A stretch of DNA of 64,000 nt from Trichoplusia ni. Taxonomy: Eukaryota; Arthropoda; Insecta; Lepidoptera; Noctuidae. The stretch lies in the NCBI RefSeq assembly GCF_003590095.1, contig NC_039491.1:124001-188000 (forward strand), given 5' to 3'. Below, piece after piece: positions 50,702 to 63,739 of the stretch (the first letter of the stretch is position 1; the number at the start of each line of letters is the position of its first letter). Below the pieces are notes generated by a model. That model saw only the letters and a list, made by a program, of their open reading frames with translations. It searched no databases and was not told the DNA's origin. The translations under genes and the position numbers were made by a program.

Positions 50702-52911
50702 GTAAGAAGTCATGTTTTTATGTTATGTTTTAATAATAACCCCACATACCCCAATACGAAAATAAACTTCTATATAATTTAGATTTTTCACCCAGGCAGC
50801 AGCTGATAAACTAGGTCATTTTCATGTTGATGATGGGATCGTATAAGTAAAATACTTATTAGTTGTAGTTAGTACTCTATTCCGTATTTTTGCAAGGATC
50901 AATTTGAAATATCTATTAAACTATATCTTAGGGAACCAAGCCCCTGTACATATCACGTAAATAGTTTATTTACATAAATAATTAAACTAATACACCCACT
51001 TATTTATGTTCATTGACGTGACATTATTTACTGACGTATTACATGCATTGTGCAAATAATATGACAAAGTACTGAAAGTACAATAATAAGCCGCATATGC
51101 TATTTACTGTAAGCAATCATTATCTAAAACGGGATTGAAAATATTTGACGCGACTCAACTGCTTTCACTTAAGGGTTTTTCATTGGGAATTGCCCGACAC
51201 ATACGCTTGTCATTACAATTCCGATCAGCCAGGGTCTACGAAACTAAGAAATACCACCGAAACACTTAGCATGGTTTTTCCCAGGGGAAACGATCGAGTG
51301 CCTTGGAACGCGAAACGATATTAATCGGAACTAGTAAAAATGAGGAGTAAGAATAAATATATACAATCACGTAGAGTTGTTCACAGATTTAATGATGTTC
51401 GAGAAGTTAGGTTTATTTTTGCATCCTCCGTATGCGGTTTTTGGGTGGTCCATGCTTGCTTCCTCAGTTCAAGTCTTATCGGCCTATTTGTAACAAAGTG
51501 GTGAATGTCGAAACTGTTCCCAAATTGGTGGTTAAGGTTCCTTCAACTGACTTTAATACCACATTACTGATGAGCCCATAATTATTATCCACTGATATTT
51601 TTTTGCCGTTAAAAACGTCCAAAGCTATGCATCACTAGTGGGAATATATTAATATGGGTTGTAGTGTTGTTTACACAAAAAGAAATACACATACCTATAT
51701 TTTTCCTATCGGTTCCTATAAACTTGTTTATATGTTTTTGAACAATGTGCAAATAACAGATGATTGGCAATTGCTTGAAGCAATTGACTCGATTGCGCAC
51801 TCAATAAGTTGTTTGTTCTATATAGGTTTCATTTATAACATCGTATGGTCTAATTAAATCTAAACGACCAGTGTTTTCATTGAATGGACCGTTTATGTAA
51901 AGAGTTTACTATACGGTCATAACATTTAAATGCATGTTGTAGAGAAACGTGCAGAAAATTCCAGTCTTTACAAGTAATTTACAGAAAACTTATATTTCAA
52001 TGATTTTATTGAGACTAATAATTTTGAACATTATGTAATTTTGTTCAGCCAAATATTTATATACACATTAGCAATAATCGGATTGATCGTTAAGTTTCTC
52101 AGGATTCGTTAAACGTTATTGGAATTAAGATAGGAATGTAGGGAAACCTTAATAAGAGACCATTAAGTAATGATGGCCTATTTTCTTAATTGGTAATTTA
52201 ATCTGCGGACAAACGTCAGCGTATTTACATTTCCACTAAAAAAAAAAATGAATAGTATAAAAGAAGTCAGAAACGTGCATCTATTTATTCCCTATCTTAA
52301 TTTTTTACCGTAAATAATCCTTGAAGTTATCCATTTTCGCCATTTTCAAATAAACACTCTGTTTAATGAAAAAACACCATAAATAAAAAACTTGAGTACG
52401 AAAAAAAACGCGCGTTAAAAATCCATTTCACCTTCTCATTTCCGTTAACACCACCGCAAGGGGACGTTAATCAAATATTTTAAGCTAGAGCGTATTTTTA
52501 AAACACTCTGTATAAGAAAATTAACGTGTAGGTGGAAAATGCCTGAAGGTAACTTTTCCATACGAATACGTGTTTGCTTAAGTAATGTTAAACATATATT
52601 ACTTAACTACCACTACGTATAGGTATCGCTGTTACGTCGCACTATCTACAGACTCCAATCTATTTTTAATACAGATGAGTAAGGTTGGAAAAACAATCTA
52701 TTATTATCATTAAAGGTTATTAGTTTCATTCCATTATTAATAATAAGCTATTACACTGACTTATAAAGGCTACTTTGTTTCTCATTAAATGAGCATTGGT
52801 ATTGAAAACATCTCGGAAAATGTTCATGTGGATATAACATTACTCTGCAGTGAGAAAGTATGAGGTTCCTACAGGATTTTTTTCTACCAATATCTAACCT
52901 ATAATCTATAC

Positions 52912-53123
52912 TATTATATAAAGCTGAAGTTTGTTAGTTTGTTTGTTTGAACGCGCTAATCTCGGGAACTACTGGTTCAAATTCTGGAAAAAATCTTTTG
53001 TGTTGGTTGTGCAACGGAAAATGTGGCAAAACGGGGAAAGATATTCATCTACGAGGGCTTCCGTTCCAAAATTCCTAACTTTATCTTCAAACCACGCGGA
53101 CGAGGTCGCGGGCAAAAGCTAGT
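52912..53123 (-). repeat. Non-LTR retroelement 3'-end remnant, reverse orientation
   Basis: It starts ATAATCTATACTATTATATA with GTTTGTTTGTTTGAACGCGC and ends GACGAGGTCGCGGGCAAAAG plus CTAGT: the reverse complement of the repeat type at 29,143-29,407. Confidence 0.6.
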
Positions 53124-53897
53124 CACAAAATATGCATCAATCTTATATGTTTCCTATTGATTTCGTTTGTACACTTATCTATATTAGTATAGGATTCAAC
53201 ACGTATCTACAACCAACAACCAAATTGAGGCCGCTGCTGGTAACATAGCAACAATACACGAGCCAGACTGATTACGAATTAAATACATTTTCATTGTTTT
53301 GTTCAGTCATATAAAAAGATGAATTTATGAAGAGTACTCGTAATGCCGTCCACACGTGTTATATTACACGGTGGATACACGTTACGTTCTTTAAATTAGG
53401 TTTAAGTTTCAAAGATTTTTTGGAGACGTCTTCTACAACTGCTGTTTGTCCCTCATGACAATCCATGAGATGATGTGGTAAAGACGACCCTCGAAACCTA
53501 GAAGAAGAAACAACACTGTCTCTACTTTAATTTTATCACTAGGTACTTATTACTACTTACACATACTTTAAGGGAAAATACGTTAAAAGCAATTTATGAT
53601 ATCAGAGAACTATAATGAGACGCAATGCGAAGTCATTGATTATAAAGATTCTAATTTACAATAAATCTAATCAGATAATGTTTATTATTTTTCAATCGAT
53701 TTGTATCTAAACGATAATTACTGCAATTTTCAGATGGTTATATTGATTGTTGTCACTTTGACTTTATCCGGATCCGTATTTTTTGCGCTATCAGCTCAGT
53801 GACGTACAGTTGCATTTTTCGACATTCCTTTGTTTTTTATCAATGCAGATTTTATGGCAAGTTTCCACAAAAATAACGTATTTATTCATAATAACTG

Positions 53898-54046
53898 CAA
53901 AACAAACTCATGTGTTTGTTACCCTATGACGACTTAACAGTTAGACCAATTTTGATGAACTTATAATCATATACATTGAAATCCTAAGATAACTGTTTTC
54001 TGTAATATCCGACGTCCACGGGTGAAACTGCGGGCAATAGCTAGGC
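53898..54046 (-). repeat. Older, related repeat remnant
   Basis: Its end, CCACGGGTGAAACTGCGGGC followed by AATAGCTAG, and the GACCAATTTTGATGAAC segment inside match the decayed 3' ends of the same broad repeat class. Confidence 0.45.
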
Positions 54047-54879
54047 TTAATTCAAATATTGATGTGCGTCAAATAAGCCCAGATAGGCGTGTTTTCGTAC
54101 AGATAATACCATATTTTTATTACATCCAACTATAGCAGTGATAGTTAAATCTATGTAGATTTAATAGCAAGATATTAGCAGATCATTATTTTCTTTTTAT
54201 AGAATGGAATTGTTCTTAGTTTGTGAGTGTACCTATACTATGGATATGTCGTCTATGGCACATCTAACTGTTGTGATTATTACGGCTTAGACAGAATCGA
54301 AACCATATAACCTCACTTTTTTTTTCCGCGTTTATTTTAATTCTTTCAAAGTATCGATGGAGTTTTAGTCGTTTTTTTCTCTCTAGAAATGAAATTTTAG
54401 ATTGAAGCAGTAACGGCCTACCTGAAAAAGAGTCTTGATTTGGATGTTACTAAATAGCTGTAGGATCTCTTCTCCTAATTGAATTAAAGTATATACCTAA
54501 TTAATTGGCATACGAAAGACAATTAGAATAGATTTTCACTGTAATTAACTATCTTTAGTACGCCAAACGAGCTATTACTAATTATTACTAACGAGTTCTT
54601 TAGAAATTTATATTAAACATTTTAAGTGAAACTTAAAGTACTTAACTTCGCTAATTGGTAATGGGGAATTCAAACAGAAACAATTTTTGAGTCCTATGTA
54701 TACTTAGATACTACTAGGGAGTTTGAAAATAAAGCATAGGGGCATAAATAAAGCATACCTAAACGTAAAATTTACCATTTGTGCAATGTGTTACTATATT
54801 ACTTATTTTACACTAATTATTTATTTAAGAATTCAGCAAAAATGCAAGTTGTCGTCGCCTTAAATGCTCATGCGCTCGT

Positions 54880-55147
54880 CCTATGGTAGCGTGACGCCGG
54901 CCGCGTGGTCTGTGACTTTTGTCATCATGTACCCTTATCTCACGTTACTACATAGATAATACGAGCGATTTTGTTTTCATTGGCTGCGCGGAGGGCGTGC
55001 GAGCCTCCGCCTGCCGCTATAAATTCGACAAATATTAAAATAGTTGTTACATTGCTGCGCCGGCGCCGCGCGTGACGCGTCACGTTTACATTATCACCTT
55101 CCAATAATATAAACAATAGTTTATTTCTTTTTAGTTTATTTTTTAAG
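54880..55147 (+). promoter_or_regulatory. Promoter and non-coding first exon of the phospho-lyase gene
   Basis: A CpG-rich stretch contains an inverted CCAAT box (ATTGG, 54979-54983) and a TATA box (TATAAA, 55018-55023), predicting a start near 55,050. The transcript would run to a strong donor (TTTTAAG|GTAAGT) at 55147/55148 and splice to an acceptor at 55658 or 55676, just upstream of the ATG at 55687. The GC-rich palindromic GCGCGTGACGCGTCACG lies just after the predicted start site. Confidence 0.55.
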
Positions 55148-55686
55148 GTAAGTTGAACTATTCAATTCATTTGTTTTGATGAATTTGATAGTTCGATTTT
55201 TCGTGTTTAGTGATTTTTGTTTAGTCTAAATTAGTTTATATTGTGTTTTTAATCGGTATATCATATAAGACCAGTTATTCACTGAAATTTATAATTTGGA
55301 ATTCGTTGGGTAAAATATAGGTAATTAAAAATTAAAGTTATATAACTTTCTTTTCAAAAATTCCGTACACCTCTTGACTGCAACTCTTGATGAAGGAGTT
55401 GACACGACAATATTGACACTAGGTGTACCTAGATTTTGACTCAGTATAGATAAATATAGGTCGTACGTTCCTCATCTTGCTCATTCGCAGAGGCCGTCTA
55501 ATAAGTGTAAAGACATTACCTGTAACGTACATCGTCTTCGCTGCCAAGACGCGAACATTGTTCAGAAATAATCGTGTAGTGTATGACTACAATGTCACAG
55601 TGTTAACAACTGATATTTTGGTGTTATTGTACTTCATATTAATATTTTTCTTTTCAGATAAAACAAGTTTTTGCAGAATAAATAAA

Positions 55687-58600
55687 ATGGCCTACCTACA
55701 GTCTATGCCCAAATCTGAAACCATCAGAATACGCGAGAAACATGTTGGGTAAGTGTTACCAATTACTTACTATTTGTATTTCAATTAATGCTATTTACAA
55801 TATGACTTTAAAAATTTAAAGTTTATTATCTCGTCATTTTATTTTCAACCGTCCTAAAAAAGGTTCTTTTTTCGGAGTGTGACTTAAAACTTCGGACTGG
55901 ATAAATCGATTTTGTTGATTTTTTTTTAATTGTACGTAAAATAGCTACCATAATTTGGTCTTATAAAAAAATCATCAAGTTGGAACCAGTAGTGTTTTTG
56001 TTGAACACAAAAACAAAACAATATTATTTAAAATCATATATCCGCTTTACCAAAATAACTGTACATATAGATTCCACTAATAATGCATTTTGTCCACAGA
56101 GCCGCGTGCCAACTTTTCTTCCGTTCATCACCATTAAAGATAGTTCGGGGAATCGCTCAGTACATGTACGATGAAACTGGCGAGAGATACCTCGATTGCA
56201 TCAACAATGTTGCACATGGTAAGTCGTAGTTTATACATAAAACATTACGAGATAAGCTTAATGAGGAATGTTGTATTAATTGTTAATGAACGGGATAACT
56301 AAAGGGTAAAGGGCTCTGATAATGCATCGTGATATCAGTCTTCATTCTGTCGATAGTAGGCAGTGCATGTGCTTCTCGTATTTATCAACAAACGCTACAT
56401 TTTAACTTGTGGTTATAAAATGTTGCTATATCTAGGATACTGCACCCAAAGGGGAGAAACGGAACCCTAGCTATCTGTTTATGCGTTTGTAATCGGGCAT
56501 TGAACTGTGAAAGACAGTTAAAATTTTCACAGATGATGGTTTTTGTTACCACTTAAAAATATAATCGGGGTTAGGTAGAGATATTATAAATAAAATAAAA
56601 AAATAAAATGCGGACAACATCACATACATTGTTCTGAACCCAAAGTAAGTTGCTAAAGCACTTGTGTTATGGAATTCAGATACAACGAAGGTACCACAAA
56701 CACCCAGACCCGAGACAATTATATCAATTATTTTTTTTAGTATCTTTCTTAAGGATCCCTCAGTGTGATGAATCCGTATCACACTTGATTAGTCTAGACT
56801 AGACTAGTTCTCTTACTTAATATCTCGTTTAATTTAGGAAATAGACCCAATAAGATTGTTCCTCCTATATTTTATGATATTATTTACCGTTCGTGTAAAA
56901 TCAATTAGTACAAATATTCGACAGACCACGAGAGTAAATCACATTAAGTAAACATGTCTGTGACCACTAAACGCATTGGACACAGTTTATCTTAATTGTC
57001 ATTTGGAGTATAATAAGTGTGGAAAAAGCGAAGACAGTCGAAAACTAATTATAAATAGTGATAAGAAAATTAATCGGTACCTATAATGATGAAAAAGATT
57101 TGAAAGTGGTCGAAGTCGGTAAGATGTTATCGCAAACAGTTGCGCTATAAATATCAAAGTGTTTAGTAAACACGGATCGATATAGATTGGAGATGACTTC
57201 CCTGACCTTCCTCATATTATTATAATGTCGCTTTGAAACATTTATCTGTAATGATAAACCCTTTCCAAGTGACTTTCCTTGGTTTATCTGACAGGTCACT
57301 CGTATTATTCCGAATAACATACTCAATACGTTTATTGCATTCCACAATGTGAACTTAAGTGGTAGGTACACAAAATACATTAGAGCATTGTGGGCCCTGT
57401 CGGGCATAACAAAAATAAGAATTTGTAGGAGGCCTATTTATAACATTTTCAGTTTTATAATTAGTAATTATATAGGTAAATATTTTTTACAATTCTTATC
57501 TATATTTGGTTTTGGTATTCATATCTAAATTTCTATGAATTTAAATTATATACAATACACGTGCTTTTGTGGTCTATGGAAAGTAGACGGAAAGGCCACA
57601 GGAAATCGCCTAAGATCGTTCAATCCCGTTTTATCAGACGCACTGAAAACAGATTCTTCCGATGGTCATAGATTCGCAGTTCTATCATATTAGAGCCTAG
57701 ATCTGGTTATCAACTAAATCAAAGGTTTTCTTTTACAGTTGGCCATTGTCACCCACACGTGGTGGAGGCTGGACGCAATCAAATGTCCCTAATATCAACT
57801 AACAACCGCTACCTTCACGACGAACTAGTGATCCTAGCCGAGAGGCTCGTCAAGACCTTGCCGGAGCCTCTGTCCGTCTGTTTCTTTGTGAACTCCGGTT
57901 CGGAAGCTAACGATCTCGCGCTAAGACTCGCCAGGATCCACACCAAGAACAAGGATGTCATTACCTTAGACCAGTAAGTTTCTTATGATGATATAAGTCC
58001 ATTCTCTTGCGGGGTTAGGGTTTCGGGCACTTCTTGGGTCAAGATTACAGATAATACAGTCAAACTGCTTAAAAAATTGTGTCCGATGTATCTTTTTGCT
58101 AATATGCCTGGAACACTTGTCTGGGTATCGTGACGTAGACCCCCGTTTTTTGTCGTTACTTCGAGCTCTTCGAAGTGTTATTAGGGTGCTACTAGCGCCT
58201 GTTTGTTACAGCGCGTATCATGGCCATCTTACGTCTATGATTGATGTGTCTCCCTACAAATTTAACCTACCCGGAGGTCCAGAGAAGCCGGAATGGGTTC
58301 ATGTGGTAAGTTGTACATATTGACTGGGTTGCACACGGTTGTAGTTGTATTAGTTTATTGGCACACATTGTCTGCCCCTTATCGCCAAACTATATTTGGA
58401 AGCTAGAGTAATCTTTGCACTTAAGCTGATAACAATAATATCTCTCCTCGATTTTTAACGTAATTACATAACTAAATCTAATTAAACTTCTTATCATATT
58501 GTTAATCTGTACAAGGATAAGAAGCCTGCTTTATAATCATATCTAATTTATCCTACCAGTTATGGCACAAATGTTGTCAAAAAGTACTTTTAATGTCAAG

Positions 58601-61600
58601 AGAATTTTATACGTCAGTAAAAACTTTAAGTTGTAAAATTAGCATCATGAAGAACATCATGTAGTATATTACTGCCTCCAAGCGTTACGGAGTAAGAAAT
58701 CTTATGAGCGTAGCATTATGGATTAAAATTGAATATCAAAAATTAACATTAATGGAGCATAGTTCTTAATATTCAATTGTTTCACCAGGCACCCGTCCCA
58801 GATGTGTACAGAGGGAAATACGTTTACCCTAACGACTCCCTGAATGAAGAGGAGTTAGGGAAACTTTACGCTAGTGAAGTTGGCAAGATCTGTAAAGAGA
58901 GTAAGAGAAAAAATGGCGGCGTTTGTGCGTTCATCGCGGAGAGCTTGCAAAGTTGCGGAGGCCAAATCATTCCGCCCGAGGGTTACTTTAAAGAAGTTTA
59001 CCAGTAAGTATTTTAAAAGACTGATAGAAATTTGTAATTGTTTTACGGGTAAATACGACCGGCGTTATTATTAGCGATCGATTCTAATTAAAGCATCGAC
59101 TAATTATTTCTTAATATGACACTTCGAGGTTGGGTAAATGAATATAAAATTGAAATCAATTATAATAATTGCTAATTACATTATCCTTTTCAACGATTCA
59201 TATTTTTTGTGCATTTTGGTGACAGTAGGTATCTAATGATTTTCCTTTTGCTTACAAGGTGATTTCCCGTTGTTGGTATTTTTTAAGATCCAGCAATTTT
59301 TTATTTATTGCAGGCGAGAACTTGTCGACCATATCGAACAATAAATTCAAATAATTGTTCGTGTATTGGCCTTGTGCGCTATTTGCTAGTCGTTACGCTC
59401 GAGTTTATAGATAAACATTTACAGTTGCTTCGAAAACAATATTATTTAATACTATACTATAGGTATCTATTTCTAATTTAAGGGTAAGACATACTTTAAA
59501 ATTAGAATGTTTATTTAACTATCACTATTTTGAAAAACAAAACATACGCCTTGCCCTTAACATTTTGACTAAAGAATTTTGCAATGTCCATTAATATTGA
59601 AATAATTATTTTTTCAGACATGTCCGCGAAGCCGATGGTGTGTGCATTGCCGACGAAGTCCAGGTCGGTTTCGGTCGCGTGGGCACCCACATGTGGGCAT
59701 TCGAGACCCAGGACGTCATTCCTGATATTGTGACCATGGGCAAGCCGATGGGCAATGGCCACCCAGTAGCGGCTGTGGTCACAACACCAGAAATCGCTAA
59801 GAGCTTCGCTGATACTGGAGTGGAATACTTTAATACGGTAAATATCAGTAAATAGCATCTATTATTGCTCTTGACATCTCCACTACAATTATGATATTTG
59901 AGTTTCGCTAGTAGATGTTATATCATATAGACATATAGATAAGTAAAATGCGAACATGTTATGGTTAATTAAAGTCAGTAAAATCTATACAAGTATCCGC
60001 TTTAAAGTTATTGATTCTGATTTTTACTAAGTGTGTTAAGTTAAATTGGATCTAAATATTAAAAAAATATGTTAGCTACCTTTATTCTTCTATCTATCAT
60101 ACATGATACAAAACTCAAGCTTTAAAAATAATTAACACCTTTTTAAAATTCCAGTACGGTGGCAACCCAGTCTCCTGCGCAATCGCAAACGCGGTTCTCG
60201 ACGTCATCGAAGAAGAACGTCTGATGGAGCGAGCTCACCGCGTCGGCAACCACTTACTGAGCCGCTGTGAGCAGCTGAAGCATAAGCACAGTCTGGTTGG
60301 CGATGTGAGGGGCAAAGGTCTGTTTGTGGGAGTCGAGCTAGTGACCGACAGGGAGACCAGGACGCCAGCCACGGCGGAGGCGAAGCATGTTGTAAATAGG
60401 TAGGTTATTGAACTGCTCAATTCTTGCTACTCGATAAAGAGGGTACCTTACTTTTTTTTGCTATAAGGTGTGCTGGTTTATAGTTTAAAGGGGAAGTTAT
60501 TTTGTAGTAGGGGAATCTGTAGGCATGCAACAAGATATTGTTTGAAAATATGTTTTACAATTTGACGTATAAAAAGAAATGTTTATTACTTTTATTGAAA
60601 TATTTGTTTGCGATAAAACTGTATCGGATGGTTTTTCAATCGACAATCTGTTATTTATATTTATTATTGAAATTGAACAAGTTTTAACGTACCATATCTA
60701 AGTATCTTATATTCAGAATTCACATGATTCAAAATACCTACTTAGTAATATTATCAACATCTTAAATATGTAAACATAATCAATTATTACCTGGGTGATT
60801 CTCAGGAAAAAAGTATCACAAATTAAGAACATCATTATCCTCACCACATTTTTCATACTGCAGATTGCTAGATTTAATATTATTTCTATCTAAGCTTGTA
60901 AAGTACTACGGCTATTACTAGATGAAGTAAGAATTAAAACATTTTAAGCATCATAGTGAAGTGAACCAGTTGGTGAGGATAATGATATAACCTTAACTAG
61001 TGTATTTTTTCCGAAGAATCACCCACCTACTAAAATGCCTTCATACGAAATAAGTACTAAAATATATCATCTTGTCTAACTCAACAAACAATATTGTTTC
61101 CAGAATGAGGGAAGAAAAGATCTTGATAAGCCGCGACGGGCCTGACAGTAACGTGTTGAAGTTTAAGCCACCTATGGTGTTCTCGACGCAAGACGCTGAC
61201 AGGCTCGTCGACACCTTAGATAGGGTGTTAGCAGAGCTTGATGGTACGAGAACCTCCATCAAGTTGCAGGTAATTATCCTTTATTTATTTAATTCGCTGT
61301 ATTTGTTGAGATATTCAGAACAAAGAATGTTGAATTGCATTTTGAAATTCCTATGTTGGAACAAATAATATTATAAAACGAAAGGCTAAAAGATTTTTGG
61401 GTGTTAACTGTTAGTCTAACTTGAGCATTAGACCTAGTTAAGAATTGGCAAAATTGTTTTTGCTACCTTTGTTTAATTTTAATCGAAGGAATATTATCAG
61501 TGAACACTATCTTTAATTAAGTACTAGCTACAGCTATTTTAAACGTTTCTATACGATATCTTATTTTAGAATACAATACAATGCTATTATTAATTTTTTA

Positions 61601-61683
61601 AACAGGTTCTGGTCACACCTCTGGAAGAAAACAACGACGCCAGTATAAGTGCGAGTGTTCAACAGAGCATCAAAAGCACGTGA
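55687..61683 (+). CDS. Etnppl: Ethanolamine-phosphate / phosphohydroxylysine phospho-lyase (class III PLP enzyme)
   Basis: Nine exons join in phase: 55687-55748, 56100-56218, 57739-57973, 58212-58305, 58789-59003, 59618-59837, 60155-60399, 61104-61269, 61606-61683, giving 477 aa. The ATG at 55687 heads the first coding exon and is followed by a charged segment (ETIRIREKHVG). Motifs in order: GHCHPHVV (62-69), the phosphate-binding NSGSEAND (112-119), HAYHGH (139-144) for ring stacking, ADEVQVGFGR (253-262) with Asp254 that holds the pyridine nitrogen, and VTMGKPMGNG with the Schiff-base lysine Lys284. Vertebrates have two relatives: ETNPPL, which splits phosphoethanolamine into acetaldehyde, ammonia and phosphate, and PHYKPL, which acts on 5-phosphohydroxylysine. 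Fly CG8745 is the likely counterpart, and sequence alone does not settle the substrate. No targeting peptide is obvious. The gene is intact. Confidence 0.92.
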
Positions 61684-61812
61684 CCATAACAAGAATACAA
61701 CTAAGTTATAAGTATTAATCGAATATTAAGGCTGTAAATATAGATATTAACATACATAGACCTAAGTTACTGATACTTAAATAAGATACAATGCAATACT
61801 ATTTTGTAAGAA

Positions 61813-61818
61813 AATAAA
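61813..61818 (+). terminator. Poly(A) signal of the phospho-lyase gene
   Basis: AATAAA lies 130 nt after the stop codon, giving a short 3' UTR that would end near 61,835. Confidence 0.7.
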
Positions 61819-61845
61819 ACAAGAATTTTGTGCACAAAGATAAGT

Positions 61846-61851
61846 TTTATT
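61846..61851 (-). terminator. Poly(A) signal of the zinc-knuckle gene
   Basis: TTTATT on the plus strand reads AATAAA on the minus strand. It lies about 590 nt downstream of the minus-strand stop at 62440, so the two genes' 3' ends would overlap or abut. Confidence 0.5.
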
Positions 61852-62439
61852 TAATACTGAATTATCTTTTTCTTTTATCACATTTTTTAGCATGTTCAAC
61901 ACACAAGTCACTTAAAGTATTATCATCCGAGACCTGCAATATACAAGGTTCAGATGATACAACTACATTCTTAATTAAAGACACAGTGCAAAAATAACAA
62001 GTGATTAGGCTCAATCAGGATACCTATGATCACTTCAATCTTATATCTAAAATTTGGAAAAAGTTATACAAAAATACCTAAAACTGTTTATCAAAAGTAA
62101 AGGGGCTTACTATGTGGTACAAAAAGATATAATAATATTTGAGCCATTGTTTTCCTGGTTTTGACAAGAGTGTTCAATTTAATAAGTAAATCTACTTATA
62201 AATACGATTTCTTAGCCATGAGACTGACAACCAATCATCTCTTGACAAAAGGTTCTACAATTTGTGCTGATCCTTTTCAAAATCCAGTGGTATACTCTTA
62301 ATAGTTATTTACCATTTAAAAATGGCATGCTGCTTTTAGCTCAGTGACATCACAAATTCCTGGAATGTCATGGTTTAAATATAATAGACACAAAGTTAAC
62401 TCCTATACCTAATTGAGAGCAAAATTTAAAGTAATGATC

Positions 62440-63384
62440 TTAAAGTAAATCCTTGTCATCCAGATTCACATTTTTAATGAATCTGCTAATGTACTCGAGA
62501 GTGAGTATTGGTGGTTTCTGAGCATTTTTAGGGTTTGAGCATTTTCTTTGTGGTTTCACTTTATACCCCTCAGAGCCAGGTGCATATGCGCAGTTCTTGT
62601 AGTTAGCTGTGTGGTCTCCTTTACAATTTGCGCATGTAGGAGGCTCTAACTCAGGATTCCTCTCACATTTTTTGGATAGATGGTCTCCAGCACACTTGAC
62701 ACATTTAATAAGACCATAGCAGTAACGTTGAGAGTGACCCCATTTTTGGCAACGGTAACACTGTGTTGGCTTTGAAGCTGGGGGTTCTAACTTCACATCA
62801 TGCCCCATCACTTTTTTAAGCTTCAGAATAGTTTTCCCCTGTTCATCATAAGGCACTACAGCTAGTACCAACATGGTTTTGTCTCTCCGTTCTTCCTTAG
62901 TCTGCATTTGATGAACTCTTATAACAGGGATGGAAACCGATTTCAATTCTTGTTTAATTTTATTCAAATCTGTTCCAATTGGAATCCCTCTGATAACCAC
63001 TTTCATTTTCCTTTTAGATGGGCTGCCATAAGTGTGGTATGGCAATTGCTTTTTATTGCAATATTGCATAAAAGATTTGTGATCATTATGAGTTACACAA
63101 CTTATCTTGTAATAGTTGGAGCTGGTGCTCACTGGGTAAATTTTGATTCCCAGGCTTGCAATTTTTTTGACGTGTTGTTCTAGGCGTATTTTTTCAGGTG
63201 TATGGAGAAATATTGGTGGTACTTTCAGCTTGAGTTTTGGCCATCGCGCTAATAGCTCTGGATTGATATCACTGTCTAAGATAGTCTCACCTGGTGGAGG
63301 TAATTCTGGCTCTTTCACAACCTGGACTGGCTTTAAATCATTTTTTACTTCCTTAACCGCCTTCGATTTCTTCTTTTTACCCAT
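62440..63384 (-). CDS. Zinc-knuckle protein derived from a non-LTR retrotransposon ORF1
   Basis: An intact 314-aa frame. A Lys-rich start (MGKKKKSKAVKEVK) and a Pro-rich linker precede a region (about 110-205) containing YHTYG, KVVIRGIPIGTDLNKIKQEL and VMGHDVKLEPP, which resembles the PRE_C2HC region of jockey and X-element ORF1 (Gag-like) proteins. Three zinc knuckles follow: C209-x2-C212-x4-H217-x4-C222, C228-x2-C231-x3-H235-x4-C240 and C251-x2-C254-x3-H258-x6-C265. In a live element such a protein binds element RNA (family knowledge). Here no endonuclease or reverse-transcriptase frame follows, the frame has no breaks, a putative 5' UTR intron lies upstream and a poly(A) signal lies about 590 nt downstream. 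This suggests a captured host gene that binds nucleic acid; its function is unknown. The alternative is a young ORF1-only fragment. Confidence 0.75.
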   Translation of the reverse strand: MGKKKKSKAVKEVKNDLKPVQVVKEPELPPPGETILDSDINPELLARWPKLKLKVPPIFLHTPEKIRLEQHVKKIASLGIKIYPVSTSSNYYKISCVTHNDHKSFMQYCNKKQLPYHTYGSPSKRKMKVVIRGIPIGTDLNKIKQELKSVSIPVIRVHQMQTKEERRDKTMLVLAVVPYDEQGKTILKLKKVMGHDVKLEPPASKPTQCYRCQKWGHSQRYCYGLIKCVKCAGDHLSKKCERNPELEPPTCANCKGDHTANYKNCAYAPGSEGYKVKPQRKCSNPKNAQKPPILTLEYISRFIKNVNLDDKDLL

Positions 63385-63389
63385 TTTTT

Positions 63390-63633
63390 CTGTAAAATTA
63401 TATGTATTTGTACTTCAAAGCAATTTGCAGTGATTTATCATAAATTAATCGGAGGGACTAAAAAATATAATAATGTTAGCTGATTTATGAAATGAATTTA
63501 TGAAATTAGTTATTTCGTTGTATATGAAATCATGTAGGTAGAAATAATTAAGAAATGTAAAACCTTATTTACAAAACAGTTAACGGTATTATAATATCAA
63601 AATTTGAATAATTAGATGAGTAAAATAACTCAC
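63390..63633 (-). other. Putative 5' UTR intron of the zinc-knuckle gene
   Basis: On the minus strand a donor (GAAAAC|GTGAGT, GT at 63633-63632) and an acceptor (TTTTACAG, AG at 63391-63390) lie five bases ahead of the ATG. The pyrimidine tract is weak. The GC-richer stretch with CCAAT-like GAATATTGGCGCGGCG just upstream (about 63,685-63,700) would be the promoter. Confidence 0.45.
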
Positions 63634-63739
63634 GTTTTCAAAATACACGTACTATTTTTCGGGATTGGCAAAATAAATAAAAACACGCCGCGCCAATATT
63701 CAAAACTAAATTATCATACCATCCATAGACTGTCATGAG

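Larger units (their letters stand above)
47641..54879. other. Intergenic region without recognisable genes
   Basis: AT-rich sequence lacking family-like open frames. The items worth naming (49,600-49,720, 50,598-50,701, 52,912-53,123 and 53,898-54,046) are listed separately. Otherwise I see nothing. Confidence 0.5.

Noticed and set aside
58096..58323. Frame starting upstream of HGHLTSMIDVSPYK
   Set aside because: Only the part from 58212 to 58305 is exon; the upstream part is intron read-through.
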